Shown here piece after piece: positions 21,524 to 30,083 of a DNA stretch of 48,894 bases. Under the pieces are notes generated by a model, which did no database searches, was not told the DNA's origin, and worked only from the letters and a program-made list of their open reading frames with translations. Every line of letters begins with the position of its first letter. Within the stretch, counting starts at the first letter, position 1. This stretch comes from Thermoanaerobaculia bacterium (lineage in GTDB: Bacteria; Acidobacteriota; Thermoanaerobaculia; Multivoradales; JAHEKO01): contig CALZIK010000007.1 of the NCBI GenBank assembly GCA_945787635.1, forward strand, positions 1 to 48,894. Direction: 5' to 3'. The position numbers were made by a program, and so were the translations under genes.

Positions 21524-21696
21524 CTGCCTTCAACCTCGGTCACCTTATCGAACTCGCGATCTGCATTCTCCCACACACGACTGTTGCCCGTGACGTAATC
21601 GGTGATACCGTGACGACCGTTCACAGGGCGCGAATGATGATCACGGCCGTCGGCAGTTTGCTTCCCAGGAATCTCGAGTTCGAAGCACCTACGACG
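21511..21696 (-). pseudogene. C-terminal remnant of an upstream operon gene
   Basis: A 61-residue open frame without a start codon opens after TAG (21699-21697) and ends at TGA 21513-21511, overlapping the glycosyltransferase start by 13 bases exactly as an intact operon partner would. The peptide is protein-like: 'RCFELEIPGKQTADGRDHHS', 'RPVNGRHGITDYVTGNSRVW', 'ENADREFDKVTEVEGRWKP'. I do not recognise the family. The 5' part has been lost at about 21.70 kb, where a plus-strand gene that also lacks its 5' end begins. Confidence 0.5.
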
Positions 21697-21771
21697 CTAG
21701 GTCGCTAGAAAAGAGAGGCTCCAACGAAGTTCCTGGAGTTTTTTCCTCAGTGCTGTGACGCCGGCTACTAC

Positions 21772-22935
21772 TTGGAGGAGGGCGCGGCTTGTGCACAGCA
21801 AGCGCTCCTTGACGGAGCATGTTTTGGTCAGCTGCGACCGATGGGCAGCTATCTATGGTTCAGCCTGCCATTTCGCCTGGGGCTTCCCGGAGAGTGGTTG
21901 ATCGTCGGCCACGTCCTGCTGTTACTGGTTTCGGTCGCTCTCTCAACTGTCGCCTACATCAGGCTCGCCAACGAGCTCGCTCGCAAGTCTGACTCTTCCC
22001 CGAGGAAGAGGTGGTTCCAGGCGATCTGCTTTGCAGGGCTCAGTGCTCTTGTTCACTGGGTGTTCTTCTATCCGGTGTTGTTCAACAGTCTCGCGGATGC
22101 GCCGGCGGCCTTTCTCACGTTGATTGCCATGTGGCTCCTTTTACTGGGCCAAACCGGACATCGACGAGCGATGCTGGGGGTCTCCGGCGCGCTGCTTGGT
22201 CTCGCAGCCTGGATCAGGGTCTTCTACTTGTATCCGGTCTTCGTTGTCTTGGGTGTCTTCGTATTGCTGTGGTTGGTCGATAGCAAGAGACGACTTGGTG
22301 AGCTGGTGTTCCTGGTCGCATTGATCCCGATCTCCGTTCAATACTTCGTGACGTTTCAAGAATCCGGCCGCGTCAGTTATGTCGGAACAGTGCAAACAAA
22401 CCAATTGACGGATTTTCACCTCGGCAGTACCTCCATGGGATACGACACATTGGTGTCCCCAGTGGAGGGTCATCACTGGCCCTCGAATTGCGAAGTTGAG
22501 AATGGACTGATCGGTGCCTGGGAACGCCGAGATCTTTCTGGTGCGGCTTGTCTTCTCGCGAAGAAGGGTCAATTCTACTTCGGCAGCTATTCACCCAGGA
22601 CCTATCTAAGTCGCGCAGACCCAGAGGGCGGTGAGTCCGGGGAGAAGATACGGACATGGTCTCTCGGCTTCTTGCTGCTGAATCTCGTAGCCGCGCTTGG
22701 CGCTATTGGATTGATTTGCAGATCGTGGAGGGTTGGCACCAGATGTGGTCTTGTCGCCCTGTTGCTTCCCGGGCTGGTACTCGGCGAGGCGTTGATGATC
22801 ATTCCCGAGCAACGCTTCATGATGGTGTTTCATGTTGCGCTTTGGTGGGCGCTTCTTGCATCGGCCATGATGTCGTTCACGAAGCTCCGGTGGCGGGAGC
22901 GGTCCTCCGCGACCGACAAGGTACTTAGGGCGTAG
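21772..22935 (+). CDS. Polytopic membrane glycosyltransferase-like protein, 5' truncated
   Basis: A 387-residue membrane protein with about nine hydrophobic helices, including 'EWLIVGHVLLLLVSVALSTV', 'WVFFYPVLFNSLADAPAAFL' and 'LLGLAAWIRVFYLYPVFVVL'. The only start candidates are weak (TTG 21772). The open frame extends upstream to 21709 with natural-looking residues 'FLEFFPQCCDAGYYLEEGAA', where a preceding membrane helix would be expected. So the first helix and true start have probably been lost. The fold resembles GT-C/GT39 proteins. Its codons look less GC-rich than the neighbouring genes. The stop overlaps the end of the convergent gene by 11 bases. Likely a remnant that may no longer work. 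Confidence 0.55.
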   Translation: MEEGAACAQQALLDGACFGQLRPMGSYLWFSLPFRLGLPGEWLIVGHVLLLLVSVALSTVAYIRLANELARKSDSSPRKRWFQAICFAGLSALVHWVFFYPVLFNSLADAPAAFLTLIAMWLLLLGQTGHRRAMLGVSGALLGLAAWIRVFYLYPVFVVLGVFVLLWLVDSKRRLGELVFLVALIPISVQYFVTFQESGRVSYVGTVQTNQLTDFHLGSTSMGYDTLVSPVEGHHWPSNCEVENGLIGAWERRDLSGAACLLAKKGQFYFGSYSPRTYLSRADPEGGESGEKIRTWSLGFLLLNLVAALGAIGLICRSWRVGTRCGLVALLLPGLVLGEALMIIPEQRFMMVFHVALWWALLASAMMSFTKLRWRERSSATDKVLRA

Positions 22936-25546
22936 CCGCCGGCCACGTTTCCTCGAGCTTCGCTGCGGCGACCCTCGCCACGAGCCTGGATCCCTTCTCG
23001 TTAAGACCGGTTTCGAGGGGGTCGTATATGAGGACGCCGCGAGATGTGGCATTGCTGAGCTGCGGAATCGGGTTGACGAACCCCACGTCCTGGCTGAGAG
23101 CCAGCCTCTCGACGACCTCGGGTAGATCGGTGGGTCGCCACGTTCCGATTCTGCCGGCCTCCGCTTCGAAACGAAGGTACGGGTGCAGGATGCGGCGTTT
23201 GCACGGCATGTAAAGCAACCAGGGCTCGAGCCCGAGGTTGCGCGCGGTCTCGCCCCACTCGGCGACGACCGTACGCATGCGTTCGATCTTCTGCTCCGGC
23301 AGATGCCGGCTCCCCGGCGCTCGGCAGAAAGTGGCCACGCGCACAGTCTCTGCGCTCCCAGGCAGCTCGAGATCGGCATTGGTCAGCGGGGTCGGCACAT
23401 ACCCCCGCGAAACTACCGGATCCCCGAACGCTCTCGAGATCGCGCCCAGCGTCGCCTTGACAATCGAGCTCTGCGGCACGATCGTGCGATTTTCCCGAAC
23501 CCCGTGCGTTTGCAGACGGCTGAGGGCGGCTGCCTCGCTGTCGATCAAGCTGAGGTTTGCCTCGAAAAACGCGAGCACCGCTTGCCTTGTGCTCGGCGCC
23601 TTGCCCCAGGTCTCGAGGTAGTGGATGTGAGTCAACGGCCCGGTGTGGGCGACACCGAGGTTTTTGACCCTATGCCCCAGGCGCTGCCCAAGGCGCGAGG
23701 TGAGGAGCTCCGCCTCCGGCAGATAGCCCTGCTCGATCATCGAGTCCCCGACCACCACGACCTCCCAGTCTTCGAGCCTTTCGGGGTTACGGAATCCGTC
23801 TTGGTCGTAGGTTATGGCTACCTCGCGGCCACCACCGAATACCGTTCCCTCCCATGTCATCGGACCGGAGCGGTGGAAGAAGACCGGCCCGGTAGCCACC
23901 CGCGGCTCTTGCAGGTAGATCGGCACCTTGGCCAGCTTCCGGCGATGGCGATCGAACTCAAAGCCGGCGTGAATGAACGCAGCATCGACGATCAGAACGC
24001 CTGCTGTGAGGGCCAGCACCGCCAGCACTCGCCGAGTGTCCAGACGTGGTCCGTCCGCGCGAGCGTTCTCCCGGGCATCCATCGACCTCCCCGCGGCCGC
24101 GGGCTGGATCCCGAGGATCCACCGCCACAGCTCGAACAGGCCGACAGCCAAAGCGCTTGGGACAAGAAGGTTGGCCGCCACGGCGTAGCGGTCCAACGGA
24201 ATAGAAACGAGCGCTATCGCACCGTTGTGACCGAGAAAGTAGACCGTGGCTATCGCCAGCAGCCCCTGAAACGCCGGAGCCCTGTCCCTCCATCTGCGAT
24301 CTGGAAAGGTCGAACCACGCACGGCGCGGATCAGAACCGCGGGAACCGAAAGGGCGAGAAGCAACGACAGAAAGCGAACCAACCGGTCCTCGAAGAGGAA
24401 CTTGACTCCGATTCTGAACGCCGCCCATACGAACTTGACGTACAGGTAAGGCCGTCGTGCGATCAACGCCCGCCCCAGTTCACCGAGTCTTTCGTCCATT
24501 GCCAGAGCCGTCGGGCCCATCATGCCCGGCACGTCCATCGGTCCCTCGGCCTCTCGCCCCCACTCCTCATAGAGAATCTTCATGACCGCATCCTCGTTGA
24601 TGGGAAACATGTTCTCTGTGAGTTCCCATCGGATGGAGCGTGCCGGCCATGCGCCAACAGGCGCCTTGATCGGGGTCGTGGGTGTCAGGGGAGCCCAGCC
24701 TCGCCGCGTGCGCTGGTCCAGAATCTCGCGCGCCAGAGGGCGTTGATTCTCGGGCAGTTCGCTGATCAGCTCTTTGTCCAAAAAAAGCGCTCCGATGCCG
24801 GCGAACTGATAGCCGGAAAGCGAGGAGACGCTGAAGTGACCGACTGCCGCCCAGCGTACGGCCGAAAAAAGCAGCAGGGGCACGATGGTAAGTGCCGCGA
24901 GAGCGAGCGTCAGTCTTGTCGCGAGAACGGGCTTACCCGGGGCATGCCGCGAATACAAGAAGGCCCCGAGCATCGGAACCAGGACGACGAGAAACTGGTA
25001 CATCGGGCGAAGCCAGTACGTGAACAACAAGACAAGACCGAGTAGGAGCCACGCCCACACCCGGTTTCGGTGCGATACAAGAAGGAGCAGCAGGGAAACC
25101 GTGATGATCCCGAAGCTCTCCGCGGGTGAGTCCGTTACGACTAGCCGAACATGCTCGAGCGCGGGCGAAAAAAGCAGCGGAACCGCGGCGGCGAATGCCA
25201 GCCAGCCGGATCGAGCGAAGTGTCTGACGGCCAACCAGAAAACGAGAACGGCCGCCCCATAGAGGACGAAGTTGAGCTCGGGCACTCGGCTCCAGATCGG
25301 CAGAAGCCGGAGATCGTGCGGCAGAATCTCGGGGTCGAGCGCGAAAGCCTTCAGAAGGAGCGGGTAGGCGTAGGTCCGAAGTCCCGAAAGCGCCTCCGCG
25401 AGAGTAGAGGCTTTGAGCAGCAGCACGTAGCTGAGGGTGTCGTTCGTCACGCGCGGCTCCATCCAGCCGCTCCGCATGACCGACCACCAAGTGTGGCCGA
25501 GCAGGACCAGAAGATAGGGAAGCGGGTGGCGCAGTCTACGTAGCAT
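22925..25546 (-). CDS. Large polytopic membrane protein with C-terminal SGNH-like domain
   Basis: An 873-residue protein starting 'MLRRLRHPLPYLLVLLGHTW' (ATG 25546; a TTG nine codons upstream is the alternative). The first ~530 residues carry about eleven membrane helices with a GT-C-like start ('EPRVTNDTLSYVLLLKASTL') and a large loop near residues 260-370 ('INEDAVMKILYEEWGREAEG'). After a further helix ('VLAVLALTAGVLIVDAAFIH') follows a ~330-residue exported domain with an SGNH block 'WEVVVVGDSMIEQGYL' and 'KNLGVAHTGPLTHIHYLETW'. The usual C-terminal Asp-x-x-His block is replaced by 'ETGLNEKGSRLVA', lacking the His. Probably involved in surface-glycan assembly and acyl modification; activity of the SGNH part is uncertain. 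Confidence 0.75.
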   Translation of the reverse strand: MLRRLRHPLPYLLVLLGHTWWSVMRSGWMEPRVTNDTLSYVLLLKASTLAEALSGLRTYAYPLLLKAFALDPEILPHDLRLLPIWSRVPELNFVLYGAAVLVFWLAVRHFARSGWLAFAAAVPLLFSPALEHVRLVVTDSPAESFGIITVSLLLLLVSHRNRVWAWLLLGLVLLFTYWLRPMYQFLVVLVPMLGAFLYSRHAPGKPVLATRLTLALAALTIVPLLLFSAVRWAAVGHFSVSSLSGYQFAGIGALFLDKELISELPENQRPLAREILDQRTRRGWAPLTPTTPIKAPVGAWPARSIRWELTENMFPINEDAVMKILYEEWGREAEGPMDVPGMMGPTALAMDERLGELGRALIARRPYLYVKFVWAAFRIGVKFLFEDRLVRFLSLLLALSVPAVLIRAVRGSTFPDRRWRDRAPAFQGLLAIATVYFLGHNGAIALVSIPLDRYAVAANLLVPSALAVGLFELWRWILGIQPAAAGRSMDARENARADGPRLDTRRVLAVLALTAGVLIVDAAFIHAGFEFDRHRRKLAKVPIYLQEPRVATGPVFFHRSGPMTWEGTVFGGGREVAITYDQDGFRNPERLEDWEVVVVGDSMIEQGYLPEAELLTSRLGQRLGHRVKNLGVAHTGPLTHIHYLETWGKAPSTRQAVLAFFEANLSLIDSEAAALSRLQTHGVRENRTIVPQSSIVKATLGAISRAFGDPVVSRGYVPTPLTNADLELPGSAETVRVATFCRAPGSRHLPEQKIERMRTVVAEWGETARNLGLEPWLLYMPCKRRILHPYLRFEAEAGRIGTWRPTDLPEVVERLALSQDVGFVNPIPQLSNATSRGVLIYDPLETGLNEKGSRLVARVAAAKLEETWPAATP

Positions 25547-25656
25547 TTGTCGTGAACTGATCACGCCGTTCAACGCCCTGATGTCAGTTCCCGGAGGTCG
25601 GCCAGCCTGCGTCGGACGTAGAGTCGTTTTGGGATTGAGCGAACCTGGGATCCGGC

Positions 25657-27204
25657 CTAGTAGTCCGCCCTGACCGTGAGGGCACCGCCGGTCTCGACCC
25701 TAAAGCCGTTGTGCAGCTCGACTGCGACACCGGCGTGGAGCGTCAAGTTGCCGCTCGGCCCGGCAACCACGTAGTCGCCTGCGCCCAGGTTGCCCGCCTG
25801 AATCGTGCCGCAGGCGTCTTCCGACTCGGAGCCGGTCACCGTATGCTGCTGGAGCGGCCAGTCGCCCGGGTGCGAGCACCCAACGACGGTGAATACGGCG
25901 ATACCGCTCGCCAGCCCTGTGCCGCAGAGATTGCTCGGCGTCACCGTCCAGTTGTAGCTTCCCACGTTGAGATCGGGCGTAGGGGGCTTGACCGAGCAAT
26001 TTACTCCGTCGCAGAAGAAACCCGCAGCGCTGGTGGGTGGGAGCGCGCCGTCCAGAAGGTAGTCTGTCGCCTGCGGGGATTGGGTCCAAACGTAGGTAGG
26101 CGTCGTCGGAGTGGTATCAAGAAGGGGACCCCCCGGATACCTGCCGGTAGGTGCCGAAGGTGGACCGGAGAACACAGCAAACGCCGTGTCGGCGCTCCAG
26201 GCGCTCCTGCCGCGCGGGTTCCTCCCCCGGACCCGCCAGGTGTAATTGCCCGGGAGAAGCGGCCCCGGCAGCGTGACCGAACAAGCGTTTCCAGAGCAGG
26301 CGCCGGGAATCGCAGGATCCGGGCTCGTCGCGCTCACGGGCGCCTCGGGAAACCAGCCGTCAAAGGTCGTCGGACCCACGAGCTGGACCTGGTACCAATT
26401 GGCGACGTCGGGGCTCTCCTTGGTCCAGGTGAAGGTCGGCGACACGGTGCACAGATCCCCGACCGGCGTCTGCGGGCTCGGTACGCCGGGCACCGGAAAA
26501 GCCTGGATCACGTTCGCGAAACCCGGCGCCATATGGTCGAATCCTTCGGGTCTCGGGTGGCCGATAATCCAAGGATCGGGGTTTCCCGGAATGTCTTCGC
26601 AGTAGAGAGAGTTCTGGCAGACCTGATAGCCAAAGCCCGTCAAAGCTCCACACAGCACGACCCGCTGGTCGGAAAAGTAGCGATTCTCGGTGGCGGCGAG
26701 AGTCTGCACGAGCGCGCCCAGGTTGTCGACCTGCGGGTCTTTGAACTGTCCCCAGTTACCGAGGTAGTGAAAGCGGATGATCGAGGCATGCAGGGTGTCG
26801 ATCCCGAGCTCGGCGGCTTCGTAGGCCATCCGTTTCAGGTTGTCGCGCACGGTCTCCTCGGGCAGCTCCAGGGCGAAGATGTCGTTCGAGCCGTGCATCA
26901 AGATCAAGAGGTCCCACACCGGATCACCGGCGAAGATCTGGTTCAGACGAGTAATCCCCTGCGCCGTCGTTTCTCCCGAGACGCCCTGGTTCGAGACCAG
27001 GCAGTTCGAGCCGTCACACCCCAGCAGCGACGCCAGGCGAGCGGGATATCCGCAGGATGGAGCACCGCAGCCCAGACACAGCGGATGGTCGTTGAACCCG
27101 TCGGTGATCGAATCACCATGGGCCAGGTGCTTGAATACCTGCGCCGAGGTCACGCCGGCACACAGGATCCCCAGGACCAGGAATACTGCAGCGGTGAAGC
27201 GCAT
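25657..27204 (-). CDS. Secreted GDSL/SGNH lipase/esterase with C-terminal beta domains
   Basis: A 515-residue exported protein with a signal peptide ending in 'CAGVTSAQ'. The catalytic GDS lies at residues 30-32 ('HLAHGDSITDGFNDHP'), followed by 'VSNQGVSGETTAQGI' (Gly block), 'LLILMHGSNDIFALEL' (GSND Asn block) and, near residue 230, 'EGFDHMAPGFANVI', the Asp-His block. From about residue 240 the chain has fibronectin-like repeats ('SPTFTWTKESPDVANWYQVQ', 'GNYTWRVRGRNPRGRSAWSA', 'GSYNWTVTPSN') and an end-region common in secreted acidobacterial proteins. Several Cys pairs suggest disulfides. It starts immediately after the stop of the preceding beta-propeller-like gene (TAG-ATG). Confidence 0.88.
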   Translation of the reverse strand: MRFTAAVFLVLGILCAGVTSAQVFKHLAHGDSITDGFNDHPLCLGCGAPSCGYPARLASLLGCDGSNCLVSNQGVSGETTAQGITRLNQIFAGDPVWDLLILMHGSNDIFALELPEETVRDNLKRMAYEAAELGIDTLHASIIRFHYLGNWGQFKDPQVDNLGALVQTLAATENRYFSDQRVVLCGALTGFGYQVCQNSLYCEDIPGNPDPWIIGHPRPEGFDHMAPGFANVIQAFPVPGVPSPQTPVGDLCTVSPTFTWTKESPDVANWYQVQLVGPTTFDGWFPEAPVSATSPDPAIPGACSGNACSVTLPGPLLPGNYTWRVRGRNPRGRSAWSADTAFAVFSGPPSAPTGRYPGGPLLDTTPTTPTYVWTQSPQATDYLLDGALPPTSAAGFFCDGVNCSVKPPTPDLNVGSYNWTVTPSNLCGTGLASGIAVFTVVGCSHPGDWPLQQHTVTGSESEDACGTIQAGNLGAGDYVVAGPSGNLTLHAGVAVELHNGFRVETGGALTVRADY

Positions 27205-28272
27205 CTACTTCTCGGGACCCGGATCCGGCGCCCAAGGTCCAAGCGACAACGGCTCCCTGCGCTCGGGGAAGTCCGGTCGGAACGAAGGCCAGACCAGCTC
27301 GGCCTCGTCGTTCGCGGTATGATTCAAAAACACCGGGCCACCGTCACGCGGGTCCCGCTCGACCGCGGCCACCGCGAGTGGTTTTCCGCGGGCGTCGAAC
27401 TCGACGATCGACCAGATGGACGGCGCGACCGTCGTGTAGATCAGGCTCATTCGACCGGCGCCGGGTTCGGCGGCCAGGACCGGCCCCGAGGCTCCCCGGC
27501 CTCCGAAGTGGTTTGAAGCGGTCCATGACCGCCCATCGAACCGCGCTCGGCGCATCCGGTAATCGTCGCCGTCGAAGGCGGTCCAGACGACGATCGCGCC
27601 ACCTTCGACCGCCGCCAGCGCCGGCTCCACGTCATGCGTCTGGTTGTCTTCATGGATTCGAGCCGGCTCGGTCCAGGAGCCGCTTCGGTCACGCCGGCTC
27701 CACACGGTCTCCGCGTCGCCCTGCCCGTCCACCCAGGTCCAGACCGCCAACCATGAACCGTCTTCCAGAATCACGCCCGAAAGGGCGACCTGACTCCCCG
27801 GCCCCGGAACCGACACGACCTCTGCCGGTCCCCAGCCGGTCTCGTTTCGGGCGGCCGCGCGTACCGCCAGCCGATTGTGTCGATCGCCTTCCAACCAAAG
27901 CAGGCCCTCTAGCACACCCTTGGCCACCAGCGGAGTTGCCCGGCCTCTCCATTCCGCGCCGTCTCCGGCCGGAGACTCGAGCTCCTGGACCTCCTCCCCC
28001 TGCCGCGCGATCAAGAAGAGGTCGACGCCGGTCGCGGTCCCTTGCATGCCGCCGGCGATCCAGCCGTTTGTAAGCGGCTCGAGCCTGGTCGCCATGCCAC
28101 CCTCCGGCAGAGTGAGAACCTCTTCGACGTTGCCACCCCGGACTGCGAGTACGCTGTTGTCGAGCAGGACCGTTCGTGGGCCGACCTGCGCCACGAGCCA
28201 CGTCGGTCCCACCAGGGCCACGAGAAAAGCCGCCGCGAAATACGCTCCGGCCCTGCCATTTTCAGATCTCAC
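27205..28272 (-). CDS. Secreted beta-propeller-like protein of unknown function
   Basis: A 355-residue protein. The GTG start at 28272 is supported by an AGGAGG ribosome site nine bases upstream; an in-frame TTG at 28320 would run through that site. A signal sequence ('AGAYFAAAFLVALVGPTWLV') is followed by repeated blades with Asp/Gly turns and Trp: 'WRGRATPLVAKGVLEGLLWL', 'DGSWLAVWTWVDGQGDAETV', 'GGAIVVWTAFDGDDYRMRRA', 'AGRMSLIYTTVAPSIWSIVE'. These look like BNR/sialidase-type propeller blades, without an enzyme motif I can point to. The stop abuts the start codon of the GDSL lipase gene, so the two are co-translated, and the proteins may act on the same extracellular substrate. Confidence 0.75.
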   Translation of the reverse strand: MRSENGRAGAYFAAAFLVALVGPTWLVAQVGPRTVLLDNSVLAVRGGNVEEVLTLPEGGMATRLEPLTNGWIAGGMQGTATGVDLFLIARQGEEVQELESPAGDGAEWRGRATPLVAKGVLEGLLWLEGDRHNRLAVRAAARNETGWGPAEVVSVPGPGSQVALSGVILEDGSWLAVWTWVDGQGDAETVWSRRDRSGSWTEPARIHEDNQTHDVEPALAAVEGGAIVVWTAFDGDDYRMRRARFDGRSWTASNHFGGRGASGPVLAAEPGAGRMSLIYTTVAPSIWSIVEFDARGKPLAVAAVERDPRDGGPVFLNHTANDEAELVWPSFRPDFPERREPLSLGPWAPDPGPEK

Positions 28273-28452
28273 TGCTAAGGTCCTCCTGCTCCGGGCGGGC
28301 TCTGGACGGCCGGGCGTCAATCGACATTATAGCAACAGCAGAGCCGGCCTCCCGCCCGACGGAAACCCGCGCCGTCTCGCTGGTAGAGCCGGACCGCGCG
28401 GCTGATAATCTCGGGCGGCCTCGCTAGCCTCAATCAGGGAATTCATCGAAAG

Positions 28453-29598
28453 ATGCAAGGGAAAACGCCTTCGGATCGCGACGACCGTCTGTACTTTCCT
28501 TCTCTCGACGGGCTCCGCTTCCTCGGGTTCGTGCTCGTGTTCCTGAGCCACTTTTCCAATCCCGCCGGCTTCGGACCAACGAACAGGCACTGGCTCGCAT
28601 TTCAGCAGTTCGGATGGATCGGCGTCGACCTGTTCTTCGCACTGTCGGCCTTCCTGATTTTCTCGTTGCTGCTTGCCGAACACGGCAGGGCGTCCCGCAT
28701 CAGAGTCGGGGCGTTCTACGTTCGACGGTCCCTTCGGATCTGGCCCCTGTATTTCTTCTATCTTTGCATCGGTCTTTTCCTCTTACCGAAGATCATCGAC
28801 AGCCCGGCGTTGATGTTCAAGCAGCACGCGATCCCGCTGTTTACCTTCTTGGCAAACTACTCCTACGCCAGGTTCCTCGAGTCATTGCCCTGGTTCCTCG
28901 CCCACCTCTGGACGATCTCGCTCGAAGAGCAGTTCTACCTGTTTGCGCCCTTCGTGGGCGTGTTCCTGGCGACCCAGATCAAGCGCCCCCTGCGGCTGAT
29001 GGCCCTGTTCGTGGCGGCATTCGCGTTTACGATCGCATGGCGTTATTACCTTGTGGACAACGGCTTTCGCCACCCCTACGCGTTCGTCGTCCTCCTGTCT
29101 CGGCTCGATCCGTTCATTGTCGGAGCGACCTGCGCGGTCGTTTACAAACGACTGCCGAAGCTGTTCAATGCGACATCGGGCATCGTCGCTTTCACCGTCG
29201 CTCTTGGCAGCTATGCCCTTGTCGCTTCATTCCCGCAGGTGGGCAGCTCCCCGCACACCGTTTGGCAGTTGACAGTCGTGGCGCTCTTCGGCGGCTCGAT
29301 GATCATCGCGAGCTTCTCGCTTGCGCCTCTCAGGGCAGTGCTGAGCGTCTGGCCGACGCGAATGCTCGGGAGAATCAGCTATGGCCTCTACGTCTATCAC
29401 ATACCCTGCATCATTCTCGTTCCCAGGTACTTTGTCGCGGAGCGCTATGTCGAGCCGGGGATCTCTTCGTGGCTCTTGCTCATGAGCGTGGTGCTTCTCG
29501 TCATCATGGTCGTCTCGACGCTGTCTTACCTACTTCTCGAGCGGCCGTTTCTGAAGCTCAAACGGAACTTCGAAGTCGTACGGTCGCGCCCGGCCTAG
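28453..29598 (+). CDS. Acyltransferase family 3 membrane protein (O-antigen acetylase-like)
   Basis: A 381-residue polytopic enzyme with about ten helices. The N-terminal signature 'YFPSLDGLRFLGFVLVFLSH' includes the conserved His that faces the acyl donor. 'GWIGVDLFFALSAFLIFSLL', 'YVRRSLRIWPLYFFYL' (the R-x-x-R-I-x-P motif) and 'LWTISLEEQFYLFAPFVGVF' follow in family order. The C-terminus ends 'LLERPFLKLKR'. Such enzymes transfer acetyl or other acyl groups to surface polysaccharides or lipids. It is divergent from the propeller/lipase operon and fits the polysaccharide modification theme. Start ATG 28453 follows a GAAAG site. Confidence 0.9.
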   Translation: MQGKTPSDRDDRLYFPSLDGLRFLGFVLVFLSHFSNPAGFGPTNRHWLAFQQFGWIGVDLFFALSAFLIFSLLLAEHGRASRIRVGAFYVRRSLRIWPLYFFYLCIGLFLLPKIIDSPALMFKQHAIPLFTFLANYSYARFLESLPWFLAHLWTISLEEQFYLFAPFVGVFLATQIKRPLRLMALFVAAFAFTIAWRYYLVDNGFRHPYAFVVLLSRLDPFIVGATCAVVYKRLPKLFNATSGIVAFTVALGSYALVASFPQVGSSPHTVWQLTVVALFGGSMIIASFSLAPLRAVLSVWPTRMLGRISYGLYVYHIPCIILVPRYFVAERYVEPGISSWLLLMSVVLLVIMVVSTLSYLLLERPFLKLKRNFEVVRSRPA

Positions 29599-29639
29599 CT
29601 GAGCTTTACTGACCAGAAGTTGCTCTGTGCAGGGCCTGG

Positions 29640-30071
29640 TGTTGGGCTCCGAGAGCGCTCGGCAAATCCACCGGTAAAGAAGCTCTTCGAGAAGCGCCCT
29701 GTAGGGTTCCTGCTCCCTTGCCGCAAGCTCACGAGCGTTTGTCTGCCTGCTCTCGCACTCGATAGGTGTCCCGGACCGAGATGTGATCGGTTCCCCAACG
29801 CTCGAGGAAGCGCTCGAGAGCTTCGGCGAAGGCGGAGCCGGCTGTTCGCCGCGAGTTCCAGACCCAGGCGATGACTCCGCGCGGGCGTAGAGTGGTGTCT
29901 TCGGCGCTGCCGACGACGCTTTCGAATCGCGGCCACTCCGAGAGTGCCCGTTCCGCCGCCTCTCGCATCAGCTGGTTGGGCTCGACTCCGTAGACACGGT
30001 ACCCTTGCCGGAGGAGCTCTTCGGGAAAAGATACCGGTGCCGCTGCCGAGATCGGCGATAATAGTTGGCTC
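29640..30071 (-). pseudogene. Class I SAM-dependent methyltransferase, decayed
   Basis: The minus strand reads 'TIIADLGSGTGIFS' (SAM motif I), then after a one-base insertion in a CCC run continues 'EELLRQGYRVYGVEPNQLMR', 'EAAERALSEWPRFESVVGSA' + 'EDTTL'. The next residues jump to 'RGVIAWVWNSRRTAGSAFAE', which in intact relatives lies about 45 residues later, so an internal deletion has removed the DLVTxxxAxHW region. A late piece in yet another frame, 'SKSFFTGGFAERS', lies near 29660. There is also a stop right before motif I. The gene has no start, two or more frameshifts and a deletion. Confidence 0.7.
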
Positions 30072-30083
30072 CTAGTAAGGCAG

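Noticed and set aside
23183-27516. Two plus-strand open frames of about 600 codons each opposite the membrane-SGNH and GDSL genes
   Set aside because: Arg-rich, no domains, and the opposite strand carries clear signal peptides, helices and catalytic motifs.
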